Origin: Methanothrix harundinacea
GTDB taxonomy: Archaea > Halobacteriota > Methanosarcinia > Methanotrichales > Methanotrichaceae
Assembly: GCA_002506535.1 (NCBI GenBank)
Contig: DAXT01000016.1
Coordinates: 52,998-115,214 of the forward strand
DNA: 62,217 nucleotides
Direction of reading: 5' to 3'
This document shows, piece after piece, positions 51,141-59,259 of the stretch. The notes under the pieces are model-generated. The model ran no database searches. It worked only from the letters and a program-made list of their open reading frames with translations, and had not been told where the DNA came from. The position numbers and the translations under genes are program-made. Position 1 is the first letter of the stretch. Every line of letters begins with the position of its first letter.

Positions 51141-51470
51141 CTGGCTAATTATGCAAGTACAAAGAGGAAGAGAAACGCACAAGGTCCTGAGGTCGTAACA
51201 CGAGTTCGCCTCCCTCGAGCATATGATAGAGAGGTCTTTGGATTCGTAGAGACCCTCCTCGGCTCAAATCGGCTGAGGGTCAGATGCGTCGACGGCAAAG
51301 AGAGGATGGCGAGGATACCCGGCAAGATGAAGAAGAGGATATGGATCCGGGAAGGCGACGTAGTCATCGTAGTCCCCTGGGATTTTCAGGACGAGAAGGC
51401 CGACGTCGTATGGAGGTATACTGGGCCTCAGGTAGATTACCTGGTGCGTAAAGGGTACCTTAACAGGTAG
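51141..51470 (+). CDS. Translation initiation factor aIF1A, apparent CTG start
   Basis: 109 residues of the S1/OB-fold factor that accelerates initiation: VTRVRLPRAYDREVFGFVETLLGSNRLRVRCVDGKERMARIPGKM and WIREGDVVIVVPWDFQDEKADVVWRY match aIF1A throughout. The frame contains no ATG, GTG or TTG before an ATG deep in the OB fold (51304). CTG 51141 gives the normal length with basic tail (ANYASTKRKRNAQGPE) and has AGAGGTGAT directly upstream (51130-51138 region), matching the archaeal anti-Shine-Dalgarno. The gene is easily missed because of its start codon. rio1 starts two bases after its stop. Confidence 0.88.
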   Translation: MANYASTKRKRNAQGPEVVTRVRLPRAYDREVFGFVETLLGSNRLRVRCVDGKERMARIPGKMKKRIWIREGDVVIVVPWDFQDEKADVVWRYTGPQVDYLVRKGYLNR

Positions 51471-51472
51471 TC

Positions 51473-52258
51473 ATGACCGAGGAATCCAAGAGGCAGAGAG
51501 GGTTCGAGGCGCGCATCGACCTGATGCGCGAACGGATAAAAGATTCTGATGACTTGAAGGTACAGGACGAGGTCTTCGACAGGCGCGTCCTGATGGACCT
51601 TTACGCCCTGGCGAGCAAGGGGGTTATCGAATCCCTCGGCGGTCCCGTCAGCACCGGAAAGGAGGCTAACATATTCCGGGCTAAGGGAGAGGGGGGCGCC
51701 GACATCGCCGTCAAGATTTATAGGATAAATACAAGCAACTTCAAGGCGATGCAGAATTACCTCCAGGGTGATCCCCGGTTCGGGTCCATCAAGGGTACCA
51801 AGAGGGCGATCATCGTCGCCTGGACGAGGAAGGAGTTTCGTAACCTCACCCGGGCGGAAGAGGTGGGGGTCAAGGTGCCTCATCCCATCACCATCAGGGA
51901 GAACATCCTCGTGATGGAGATGATCGGGGATGGGGAGAACCCGGCGCCCCAGATCAAGGACGTCGCCCTGGAGCCGGAAGAGGCAAAGGAGGCCTTTGAC
52001 AAGATCGCCGAGTACGTATCCATCCTCTACAACAAGGCGAACCTCGTCCATGCCGACCTGAGCGAGTTCAACATCCTCTACCACAACGGAGAGCCTGTCA
52101 TCATCGACATGGGCCAGTCGGTGACCCTGGAACATCCCATGGCCAGGAGCTTCCTTGAAAGGGATCTATTGAACGTCGCCCGCCACTTTAAAAAGAAGTA
52201 CGGCATCGGCTCTGAAGAGGCGATAAAAGAGAGGCTGCGGGCCGGAATGAAGAGCTGA
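51473..52258 (+). CDS. RIO1-type protein kinase/ATPase
   Basis: 261 residues. GGPVSTGKEANIFRA (about 53-67) is the ATP loop, VHADLSEFNILYHNG the catalytic loop and VIIDMGQSV the metal motif; these identify RIO1 kinases, which act in 40S/30S subunit maturation. It sits in the conserved archaeal order aIF1A-rio1-KH. It starts two bases after aIF1A. Confidence 0.95.
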   Translation: MTEESKRQRGFEARIDLMRERIKDSDDLKVQDEVFDRRVLMDLYALASKGVIESLGGPVSTGKEANIFRAKGEGGADIAVKIYRINTSNFKAMQNYLQGDPRFGSIKGTKRAIIVAWTRKEFRNLTRAEEVGVKVPHPITIRENILVMEMIGDGENPAPQIKDVALEPEEAKEAFDKIAEYVSILYNKANLVHADLSEFNILYHNGEPVIIDMGQSVTLEHPMARSFLERDLLNVARHFKKKYGIGSEEAIKERLRAGMKS

Positions 52259-52315
52259 TTTCTTCTATCATCTAATAGGAATGATCATAAGACATTTTCG
52301 CGGAGGCTGAGATTT

Positions 52316-52849
52316 TTGCACATCAAGATTCCAGCAGATCGGATTGGGGTTCTGGTAGGTCCTACGGGATCGGTTAAGAGCACCCTCGAGGAGAAGACCG
52401 GATCAGTGATGGTCATCGACAGCGATACCGGCGCTGTAGAGATCATAGCAGGAGAGGATCCCATCATGGCGATGCGCCTGGCCGAAGTCGTCAGGGCGAT
52501 AGGTCGGGGCTTCTCCCCGGAGAGGGCTTTTCCTCTTCTTGAGGACGAGATGCTGATGTTGGACGTGATAGACCTCTCGCGGGTCTGCAACACCAAGACC
52601 GACATGGCCAGGATAAAGGGCAGGATAATCGGCAAAGACGGCAGGACGAGGGAGATCACCGAGAAGCTGACGGGGGTCGGCATCTCCGTATACGGAAAGA
52701 CGGTGGCGATCATAGGTGGTCCGGAGCAGATCCGGATCGCAAGAACCGCCATCGAGATGCTGCTGGACGGAGCGCCCCACGGTGCCGTCTACGGCTTCCT
52801 GGAGAAGAAGAACCAGGAGCTCGTCTCCTCCAGGATAGGCGAGATCTGA
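52316..52849 (+). CDS. KH-domain RNA-binding protein, Krr1/Pno1-like
   Basis: 177 residues with two KH domains: the first with GPTGS (GVLVGPTGSVKSTLE, about 10-24), the second with IIGKDGRTREITE. Eukaryotic homologues (Pno1/Dim2, Krr1) assist small-subunit assembly with Rio1; archaeal members follow rio1. TTG 52316 is the start with GGAGG 9 bases upstream. Confidence 0.93.
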   Translation: MHIKIPADRIGVLVGPTGSVKSTLEEKTGSVMVIDSDTGAVEIIAGEDPIMAMRLAEVVRAIGRGFSPERAFPLLEDEMLMLDVIDLSRVCNTKTDMARIKGRIIGKDGRTREITEKLTGVGISVYGKTVAIIGGPEQIRIARTAIEMLLDGAPHGAVYGFLEKKNQELVSSRIGEI

Positions 52850-52926
52850 TCGATCATCCGGCGAAGATCGATCCGCCTCAGAAATAACAACCACCTCGAA
52901 GTACCTGGATATTGGAGGACGAACCA

Positions 52927-54552
52927 TTGGAATTCACCTGGGATCTGACCCTCTTCGACTGGCTCCTCATCGGGATCCTCGCCCTCAACCTCCACTGGCT
53001 CCTGGCCATCAAGCTCGGCCGTATCAAGAGCCTAAAGGGGCTGAACCTGGGGAACTGGGGGCCTGTCATCATGATCAGGACGACGAGGTGGCTATCCCTC
53101 ATCGACCGGCTGAGCCGCCCACGGAGGTTCTGGAGAGGAGCGATCACCGCGGGGATCCCCCTCGTCGTCCTGGGGATGCTCTCATTCCTCGCTTTATTCC
53201 TTCTTTTGACCTTCTCGGTGATGCGGACTCCTCCGGAGCCCTCCGTCTACACCGCCCCGAGGAACGTCCTTCTGATACCCGGTTTGAACCAGTTCATACC
53301 CCTCTGGTGGGGTTGGATCGCCCTCTTCGTGACGATGGCCGTCCACGAGTTTGCTCATGGGATACTATGCAGGGCTGAGGGGATCAGGGTCAAGTCGATG
53401 GGGATCGCCCTCCTCGCGGCCCCGGTGGCGGCCTTCGTCGAGCCTGACGAGGGGGAGCTCTTCGGCTCGCAGGATAAGAAGGCAAAGGCCTCCCGGGCCG
53501 CCCGGGTCCGGATCCTATCCGCTGGGGTTATAGCGAACTTCGTGGTGGCGGCCCTGGCCCTCGCCCTCTTCTTCGGGCCGGTGATCGGGGCGATCGCCCC
53601 CATGGACAGGGTCGTGGTGGTGGACGTCGTCCCCGGATCCGACGCAGACCTCGCTGGATTTGAGAGGCAGATGATCCTCCTCTTGGCCGACGGCGTCCGA
53701 ATCGATCGCCTCCAGGACCTGATGGCGGTTGGAGGGGGCGGCAAGAGCCTCGACCTCCTCCAGGACGGGGGGGTGGTGGGCCTCGGCCTCGAGGGGGAGT
53801 TCGTTCTGGGGGTAGTCGTCTCTTACGTCTTTGATCGGTCGGCGGCCGAGAGGGCGGGGATCGTCCCCGGGGTCTCCATCTCCGAGGTCGATGGAGTATC
53901 GACCCCCGACTGGGAGTCCTTCAGGTCGGCCATGAACTCGACGGTCGAGGGGGATGCCGTCGTCATCGGCACGAACCGGGGTGAGTACGTGGTGGAGCTC
54001 GCCGGAAACCCCGACGGATCAGGAAGCGGGTTTCTGGGGGTCGGCTTCTCCGGGGTCTCGGCGAACGCCGTTTATCTCGATGGCGTCACATTCCAGGAGT
54101 TTCCGGCGGGGTCCTTCCTAGCAGCCCTCCAGGAGATGCCCCGGTCCGGCGTCTTTGGGGTCTTCTCCCTGATGGGCCTTCCCTTCTCGGGGATCCCCGG
54201 CTTCACCGAGATGGGCTTTCCCGGCTTCTCGGGCTGGATCACCCACCTCTTCGAGCCGACGGGATGGGCCGAGCCCCTGGGGGGAAAGATCTTCTGGATC
54301 GCCAATTTCCTCTTCTGGGTGGGGCTGATAAACCTCTACGCCGGCCTATTCAACTGCCTTCCGGCGGTACCCCTGGACGGAGGCCACATCTTTCGGGACA
54401 TGATCTCCATGGGGCTTGGTGCGGTCTTCAAGAGCGAGGCGAAGGCTGAGAGGATGACCAGGGCCCTTGTGGCGCTGATGGCCTGGCTGATCTTCTCGTC
54501 CCTCCTCTTCATAATCGTCGCCCCCTACCTCGCCCACGGGTTTGGGGGCTAG
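52927..54552 (+). CDS. Membrane site-2-type metalloprotease with PDZ domains
   Basis: 541 residues. The zinc motif HEFAH lies at about residues 139-143 in a membrane segment and NCLPAVPLDGGHIF (about 474-487) supplies the third ligand Asp. Two PDZ-like segments lie between (VVVDVVPGSDADLAGF, GIVPGVSISEVDGV). Such proteases cut membrane proteins inside the bilayer. Start TTG 52927 has GGAGG 8 bases upstream; TTG 52912 lacks a signal. It follows the KH gene by 77 bases. Confidence 0.9.
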   Translation: MEFTWDLTLFDWLLIGILALNLHWLLAIKLGRIKSLKGLNLGNWGPVIMIRTTRWLSLIDRLSRPRRFWRGAITAGIPLVVLGMLSFLALFLLLTFSVMRTPPEPSVYTAPRNVLLIPGLNQFIPLWWGWIALFVTMAVHEFAHGILCRAEGIRVKSMGIALLAAPVAAFVEPDEGELFGSQDKKAKASRAARVRILSAGVIANFVVAALALALFFGPVIGAIAPMDRVVVVDVVPGSDADLAGFERQMILLLADGVRIDRLQDLMAVGGGGKSLDLLQDGGVVGLGLEGEFVLGVVVSYVFDRSAAERAGIVPGVSISEVDGVSTPDWESFRSAMNSTVEGDAVVIGTNRGEYVVELAGNPDGSGSGFLGVGFSGVSANAVYLDGVTFQEFPAGSFLAALQEMPRSGVFGVFSLMGLPFSGIPGFTEMGFPGFSGWITHLFEPTGWAEPLGGKIFWIANFLFWVGLINLYAGLFNCLPAVPLDGGHIFRDMISMGLGAVFKSEAKAERMTRALVALMAWLIFSSLLFIIVAPYLAHGFGG

Positions 54553-54580
54553 GCGATGGCCCCTCCATTCTGAGCTTTTT

Positions 54581-55555
54581 TCAGCGCCCTCTGAAGCCCC
54601 GCGCCTCCATCTCCAGGAGGCGGGCGGCGGCGTAGGCGGGGAAGACGTCGGAGACCCCGGAGCCGTACTTCTCCGACAGCCGCACGCATTCGAGGCCGAG
54701 GGAGCGGGCCGCCTCTTCTATCAGACCCTCGCCGATCCCGCAGGCTGCAACGATGGAGATGTCGTATTCTTCCGACTGTCTTCTGATCCCCTCCGTCAAG
54801 ATCTTCTGCTGGCGGGCGGCGGCCTGGCGGCCGATCTCCGCCGCCGCATCCGACCCGATCTCCGCAAGGTCTGCGCAGACCGTCCGGGCGAGCCTCCGGA
54901 GCGCCGACGTCCGATCTCTTCCGCCCCCGTCGGGGGGCTCGACGGTGTAGTCGCCCTCTGAGATCCGGCCTCCGACGAGGTGGGCGTCGGCGGCGATGGC
55001 GAATAATTCGGATGAGAGGGGGATCCTCATCCTGCCGATCTCCACATATCCGAGGAGGGCGGCGAGGTTAGTTCTGAGGAGGCCCGAGTAGATCAGCTCC
55101 CCCCTCCCGAGCCGCTCAAAGTCGGTCTTTGCCGCCCTCGCCCCCCCCTTTATCGGTATGAGGTCTGTGGTGGTCGATCCCATATCGACGAAGAGGCAGT
55201 CGCCTATCTCCGCGCAGACGAGGGCCGCCGAGGCGGACCAGTTGGCTGCGGCTAGGTCGGAGATGTCGCGCCAGCGGAAGCCGTCGACCCCCCAGAACCG
55301 AACGGGGCAGGAGAAGGCGCTATTTACAGCCCCCATAATGGCGAGAACCCCGGACCGCTTGTCCGGGAAGGTGTCGGCGAGCTCCCCGGTCATGACGACC
55401 GCCAGCGCCTCCGGCCTCGCCTCCGACGACAAACGGCGGAGGAAGGGCTCCAGGGGGGCCTCCTTCCAGAGGGGGAGGTACTCGATCTTGGTGAAGAGAC
55501 CGTCGGAGCTGGCGGCTTTGGTGTTCGCTCCGCCGACGTCGAGGCCGAGGATCAT
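54581..55555 (-). CDS. mfnF: MfnF-like methanofuran biosynthesis enzyme
   Basis: A 324-residue ASKHA-fold protein (MILGLDVGGANTKAA, then DMGSTTTDLIP as second phosphate motif) of the hydantoinase/H4MPT-linked C1 family. MfnF is the known member that couples the furan and tyramine-glutamate parts of methanofuran. The identification rests on motif pattern and the methanogen context. It converges with the protease gene. Confidence 0.82.
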   Translation of the reverse strand: MILGLDVGGANTKAASSDGLFTKIEYLPLWKEAPLEPFLRRLSSEARPEALAVVMTGELADTFPDKRSGVLAIMGAVNSAFSCPVRFWGVDGFRWRDISDLAAANWSASAALVCAEIGDCLFVDMGSTTTDLIPIKGGARAAKTDFERLGRGELIYSGLLRTNLAALLGYVEIGRMRIPLSSELFAIAADAHLVGGRISEGDYTVEPPDGGGRDRTSALRRLARTVCADLAEIGSDAAAEIGRQAAARQQKILTEGIRRQSEEYDISIVAACGIGEGLIEEAARSLGLECVRLSEKYGSGVSDVFPAYAAARLLEMEARGFRGR

Positions 55556-55636
55556 GACCGATGGGTCCCCGATATACCATAAAAGCTTTAGTCTAATCGG
55601 CCGTCAACTACCCACCTAGCTTTTGGAGAGATGATC

Positions 55637-56734
55637 ATGGCTGCCAAGGAGAAGTATCCCGAGCCCACGTATCTGGAGTACGGATTTGGGGAGCTCGATT
55701 ATGACGTCATCAAGAAGGAGCTCTGCTGCTACTGCGGTAACTGCATCGCCTTCTGCCCCAAGATCGATAGAGAGGGTAACCGCCCCGAGCTGATAGACTA
55801 CGACCCCAACTGCGGCCTCTGCTACGCCTACTGTCCCCGGACGATGTTCGATATGCCGGGGATGGCGAAGAAGGTCTTCGGAAGGGAGAGGAAGGTGGAC
55901 GAGGTCCTGGGGATCTACAGGAAGGCCGCCTCCGCCAGGGCGCGGGCCAGCGTCAGGGCCCAGGACGGCGGCATCGCGACGGCGCTCCTGATTCAGGCCC
56001 TGAACTCCGGGGTCATAGACTGCGCCGTCGTCACCGATAGAGACGACAAGTGGAGGGGTGTCCCGAAGGTCGCGACGACGGCCGAGGAGATCGCCTCCGC
56101 TGCGGGGACGAAGTACACCATCACCCCCAGCGTCACCGGCGTCCAGATGGCGATGGACCAGGGCTTCAAGAAGATCGGCTTTGTGGGAACGCCGTGCCAG
56201 ATCCAGGCGCTCCGGAAGGTCCAGCTCCTGGAGGAGCCCTATGCGTTCGGCCAGGAGAAGATCGGCCTCCTCGTCGGCCTCTTCTGCATGGAGAACTTTG
56301 AGCACGAACTCCTCTTCCCCCACCTCGTCGAGGGGAAGTTCGGATTCAAGGCCGAAGAGGTCGACAAGTTCGAGGTCCAGAAAGGGATGTTCCGGGTCCT
56401 CTCCGGCGATAAGGTCAAGGAGGTCCCCCTGGAGGAGACGGACGAGTACGCCTGGAAGGGGTGCGGCCCCTGCTTCGACTTCGCCGCGGAGCTCGCCGAC
56501 GTCTCCGTCGGGTCCGTCGGGTCGAAGGCGGGATGGTCGACGGTCCTGACCAGGACCGACCTCGGCGCCAAGGTCTACGACTCCGCCCTGGCGGCGGGAT
56601 CGATCGAGGAGGCGACGGTCTCCGAGAAGGGGCTCGCCCTCGCCGGAAGGCTCGCAAAGTCGAAGGAGGAGCGGTTCACCGCCAAGACGGCGGATCTCCT
56701 GGGGCGGGGCGTCCCCGTCAACATCCGCAGATGA
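55637..56734 (+). CDS. FrhB/FpoF-family F420-dependent oxidoreductase subunit
   Basis: 365 residues. Two 4Fe-4S sites (CCYCGNCIAFCP and CGLCYAYCP), the FrhB motif GFVGTPCQIQALRK and the flavin/Fe-S segment GCGPCFDFAAELADVSVGSVG. The family moves electrons between F420 and ferredoxin or a membrane complex (FpoF, FrhB, FqoF). No partner subunits are nearby, so it may act as a separate F420:ferredoxin enzyme or as detached FpoF. I choose ATG 55637, with GGAGAG 8 bases upstream, over the ATG six bases earlier. Confidence 0.85.
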   Translation: MAAKEKYPEPTYLEYGFGELDYDVIKKELCCYCGNCIAFCPKIDREGNRPELIDYDPNCGLCYAYCPRTMFDMPGMAKKVFGRERKVDEVLGIYRKAASARARASVRAQDGGIATALLIQALNSGVIDCAVVTDRDDKWRGVPKVATTAEEIASAAGTKYTITPSVTGVQMAMDQGFKKIGFVGTPCQIQALRKVQLLEEPYAFGQEKIGLLVGLFCMENFEHELLFPHLVEGKFGFKAEEVDKFEVQKGMFRVLSGDKVKEVPLEETDEYAWKGCGPCFDFAAELADVSVGSVGSKAGWSTVLTRTDLGAKVYDSALAAGSIEEATVSEKGLALAGRLAKSKEERFTAKTADLLGRGVPVNIRR

Positions 56735-56840
56735 AGAGAGCCCGAATAACGGCGGCCGATAGATAAGCAGCAGAGAGCAGATCCGATAGCAGATTCGATA
56801 GCAGCAGATAACCAGGTCCGATATACCAGGAGGCGATCCG

Positions 56841-58007
56841 ATGTTGTCAGTGGGGCTTGCGGGAAAGCCCAACGCCGGGAAGTCCACCTTCTTCAAGGCG
56901 GCTACCCTCGCCGAGGTGGAGATAGCAAACTACCCCTTCACCACCATCGATGCGAACCACGGGGTCTCTTACGTGAGGGTCCCCTGTCCCTGCCGCGAGC
57001 TCGCGACGAGCTGCGGCAGGTGCCGGGACGGGACTAGGTACGTCCCCGTGGAGCTGATCGACGTGGCGGGGCTCGTCCCCGACGCCCACCTCGGTAAGGG
57101 CCTCGGTAACGAGTTTCTCGACAGCCTCCGGGTAGCCGAGGCCGTCATCCACGTCTTGGACGCCTCCGGCTCCGCCGACGCCGAAGGTAACCCCGTCGGC
57201 GTAGGAAACCACGACCCCCTGACGGATGTCGAGTTTCTCAAGCGCGAGATCGGTATGTGGCTCTTCGGGATCCTCAACCGCAACTGGGAGAGGCTGATGA
57301 GGCGCGTCCGGGCCGAGGGGGTCAAGGTCGAGCCCCTCATCACCGAACAGCTCGCAGGAGCCGGGGTCGCCGACCACCACGTCCGCTGGGCCCTCTCGGC
57401 GATGAAGAGCGAGCCCTCCAGGTGGGACGAGGCCGAGATGAAGAGGTTTGCAGAGCTCCTAAGAGATGCCAGCAAGCCGATGATCATCGCCGCGAACAAG
57501 GTGGACGTCGCCCCCCCGGAGTTCGTCGCCCGCCTGAAGGCCTTAGACGAGATCGTCGTCCCCACCAGCGCCGCCGCCGAGGTGGCGCTGCGGATGGCCG
57601 ATAAAACCGGCGCGATTAAATACCGACCCGGGGACCCGGACTTCGAGATGGTAAAAGACCTCTCCGGCCCCCAGAAGGCGGGCCTGGAGAAGATCCGGGC
57701 GATCCTGAAGGCGACCGGCGGGACCGGGGTCCAGGAGTGCCTCGACCGGGCGGTCTTCGAGCTTCTCGAATACATACCCGTCTTCCCGGTGGAGGACGAG
57801 GGGAAGTGGACGGACCGAAACGGCGTCATCCTCCCGGACGCCTACCTGATGAAGAAGGGCTCGACGACGAAGGACCTCGCCTACCGGATCCATACCGACA
57901 TCGGCGACAGCTTCCTCTTCGCCCTGGACGGGCGGTCTAAGAGGAGGTTGGGGGAGAAGCACGAGCTGAAGGCGGGGGACGTGATAAAGATCGTGTCGAC
58001 GAAGTGA
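56841..58007 (+). CDS. YchF/OBG-type GTPase with TGS domain
   Basis: 388 residues. GTPase motifs GKPNAGKST (G1, about 8-16), DVAGLVPDAHLGKGLGN (G3) and AANKVD (G4), with a C-terminal TGS domain (VILPDAYLMKKGSTTKDLAYRIHTDIGDSFLFA). Archaeal members associate with ribosomes. An insert with CPCRELATSCGRCRDG (about residues 50-65) holds four Cys that could bind zinc. Its stop overlaps a GTG that opens a 58-codon frame. Confidence 0.92.
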   Translation: MLSVGLAGKPNAGKSTFFKAATLAEVEIANYPFTTIDANHGVSYVRVPCPCRELATSCGRCRDGTRYVPVELIDVAGLVPDAHLGKGLGNEFLDSLRVAEAVIHVLDASGSADAEGNPVGVGNHDPLTDVEFLKREIGMWLFGILNRNWERLMRRVRAEGVKVEPLITEQLAGAGVADHHVRWALSAMKSEPSRWDEAEMKRFAELLRDASKPMIIAANKVDVAPPEFVARLKALDEIVVPTSAAAEVALRMADKTGAIKYRPGDPDFEMVKDLSGPQKAGLEKIRAILKATGGTGVQECLDRAVFELLEYIPVFPVEDEGKWTDRNGVILPDAYLMKKGSTTKDLAYRIHTDIGDSFLFALDGRSKRRLGEKHELKAGDVIKIVSTK

Positions 58008-58180
58008 GGGGAGCGGAGGAGGACGAAAGAACCTTCGGCTCCGTAGATTTTTCTGACTATGACCGTTTGATCTTTGACCTAGAGGAGTTGATTACTCGAG
58101 AGCCTGAGGGGTTCCCCGACCTGAACGATCTGGGCCTAAAGGTCGCTTCTTCTGTCATAAACGAAACATGGAACTTCTAG
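58004..58180 (+). CDS. Possible 58-residue acidic protein, GTGA-coupled
   Basis: GTG at 58004 overlaps the preceding TGA as GTGA, and the frame runs 58 codons to TAG at 58178-58180. The product is acidic (MRGAEEDER, FDLEELITREPEGFPDL) and has no known motif. The upstream gene's end supplies only a weak GATCGTG signal. The same GTGA overlap is used by cdhD-cdhE. It could be a real small protein or chance. Confidence 0.4.
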   Translation: MRGAEEDERTFGSVDFSDYDRLIFDLEELITREPEGFPDLNDLGLKVASSVINETWNF

Positions 58181-58290
58181 GACGTTGCCTGGAGAAGTGT
58201 GGTAGAAGTTGGCTGGTTTCTCTGGTTTAAGACAGACCGCGGAAACAATACATTTTGGTCTAACACATAAATAATATTTATTCACTCGAT
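58181..58290. other. Short AT-rich intergenic region
   Basis: Converging genes end here. TTATTTATGTGTTAGACC on the minus strand is AT-rich and may help end transcripts; I see nothing else. Confidence 0.3.
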
Positions 58291-59259
58291 TTACCTTATA
58301 ATGAACTGATGACGTGTTGTTCCTGAAGCCCAACCTTTTGACGAAAATTTTTCCAATAAGTGATCGAAGTTTGGGTCATCACGAATTGACTCAAGGTCAG
58401 GATCTCTGCGGGCCCAATCAGGTCCCATCTGATTTTTCTTTAATGCGATTTCGAGCAATTCTAGAGCTTTTTCTTTATTACCTGAAATGGCCTCAAAACA
58501 AGCTCGGTTGTATTCAATTTCGTTTTCCATCAAATCATTGGCAATTTTGATTTGCTCTTTATACATATCATCTTGATTGATTCTTTTGTAACAAGACGCC
58601 AGCGATAATCTAGCCGCTGCGAACTTGGGATCGATCTCAATAGCATTTTTAAAGGCTGCGATTGCATCGTCAAACATTTCCTTACGCTGATAAACGTTTC
58701 CAAGACCGTTCCAAGCAGGAGAAAAACTTGGATTAATATCAATAGCCTTCTTATAAGCTTCTATAGCTTTAATGTCGCAATCTTCGCAATTTTTGCGATT
58801 ATAAACATTACCGAGACCGTGCCATGAATTAACTGAACTAGGCTCTAGCTTAATCCTATTCTTATAAGCTTCAATGGCCTCGTCATATTTATGCATATCC
58901 AGATATACATTACCACGCCCATGCCAAGGTTCAGAATAGTTAGGATCTATTTCTAAAGCTTTATTATAAGCTTTAATGGCGTCATCAAAACGACCGAGAT
59001 TATGATAAACATTGCCCAAATTATTCCACGGATAAGCAAATTTAGAATCGATACTAATGGCTTTTTGGTAAGACGTGATGGCATCATCATATAGGCCCAA
59101 ATTAATATAGGCGTTACCTAAACCATTCCAGGAGTCAGATGAATCTGGATCAATATCGATAGCTTTCTTATAAGCGCGAATTGCATCCTCAAAGCGAGAC
59201 TGCTCGACATAGACGTTACCAAGACCGATCAAAGGATAAGCAAACTTAGATTTGGTCAA
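58291..59259 (-). CDS. TPR protein coupled to an upstream membrane protein
   Basis: 322 residues, AT-rich. At least seven consecutive TPRs of 34 residues (AYPWNNLGNVYHNLGRFDDAIKAYNKALEIDPNY type) and a C-terminal tail with CFEAISGNKEKALELLEIALKKN. It starts with TTG 59259, overlapping the preceding gene by 14 bases, with AGAGGCGAT six bases upstream, so translation is coupled. It probably binds partners of the membrane protein. Confidence 0.88.
   Translation of the reverse strand: MTKSKFAYPLIGLGNVYVEQSRFEDAIRAYKKAIDIDPDSSDSWNGLGNAYINLGLYDDAITSYQKAISIDSKFAYPWNNLGNVYHNLGRFDDAIKAYNKALEIDPNYSEPWHGRGNVYLDMHKYDEAIEAYKNRIKLEPSSVNSWHGLGNVYNRKNCEDCDIKAIEAYKKAIDINPSFSPAWNGLGNVYQRKEMFDDAIAAFKNAIEIDPKFAAARLSLASCYKRINQDDMYKEQIKIANDLMENEIEYNRACFEAISGNKEKALELLEIALKKNQMGPDWARRDPDLESIRDDPNFDHLLEKFSSKGWASGTTRHQFIIR

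Noticed and set aside
55616..56896. Long minus-strand frame opposite the FrhB-like gene
   Set aside because: It lies fully antisense to a recognised gene and has no family features.
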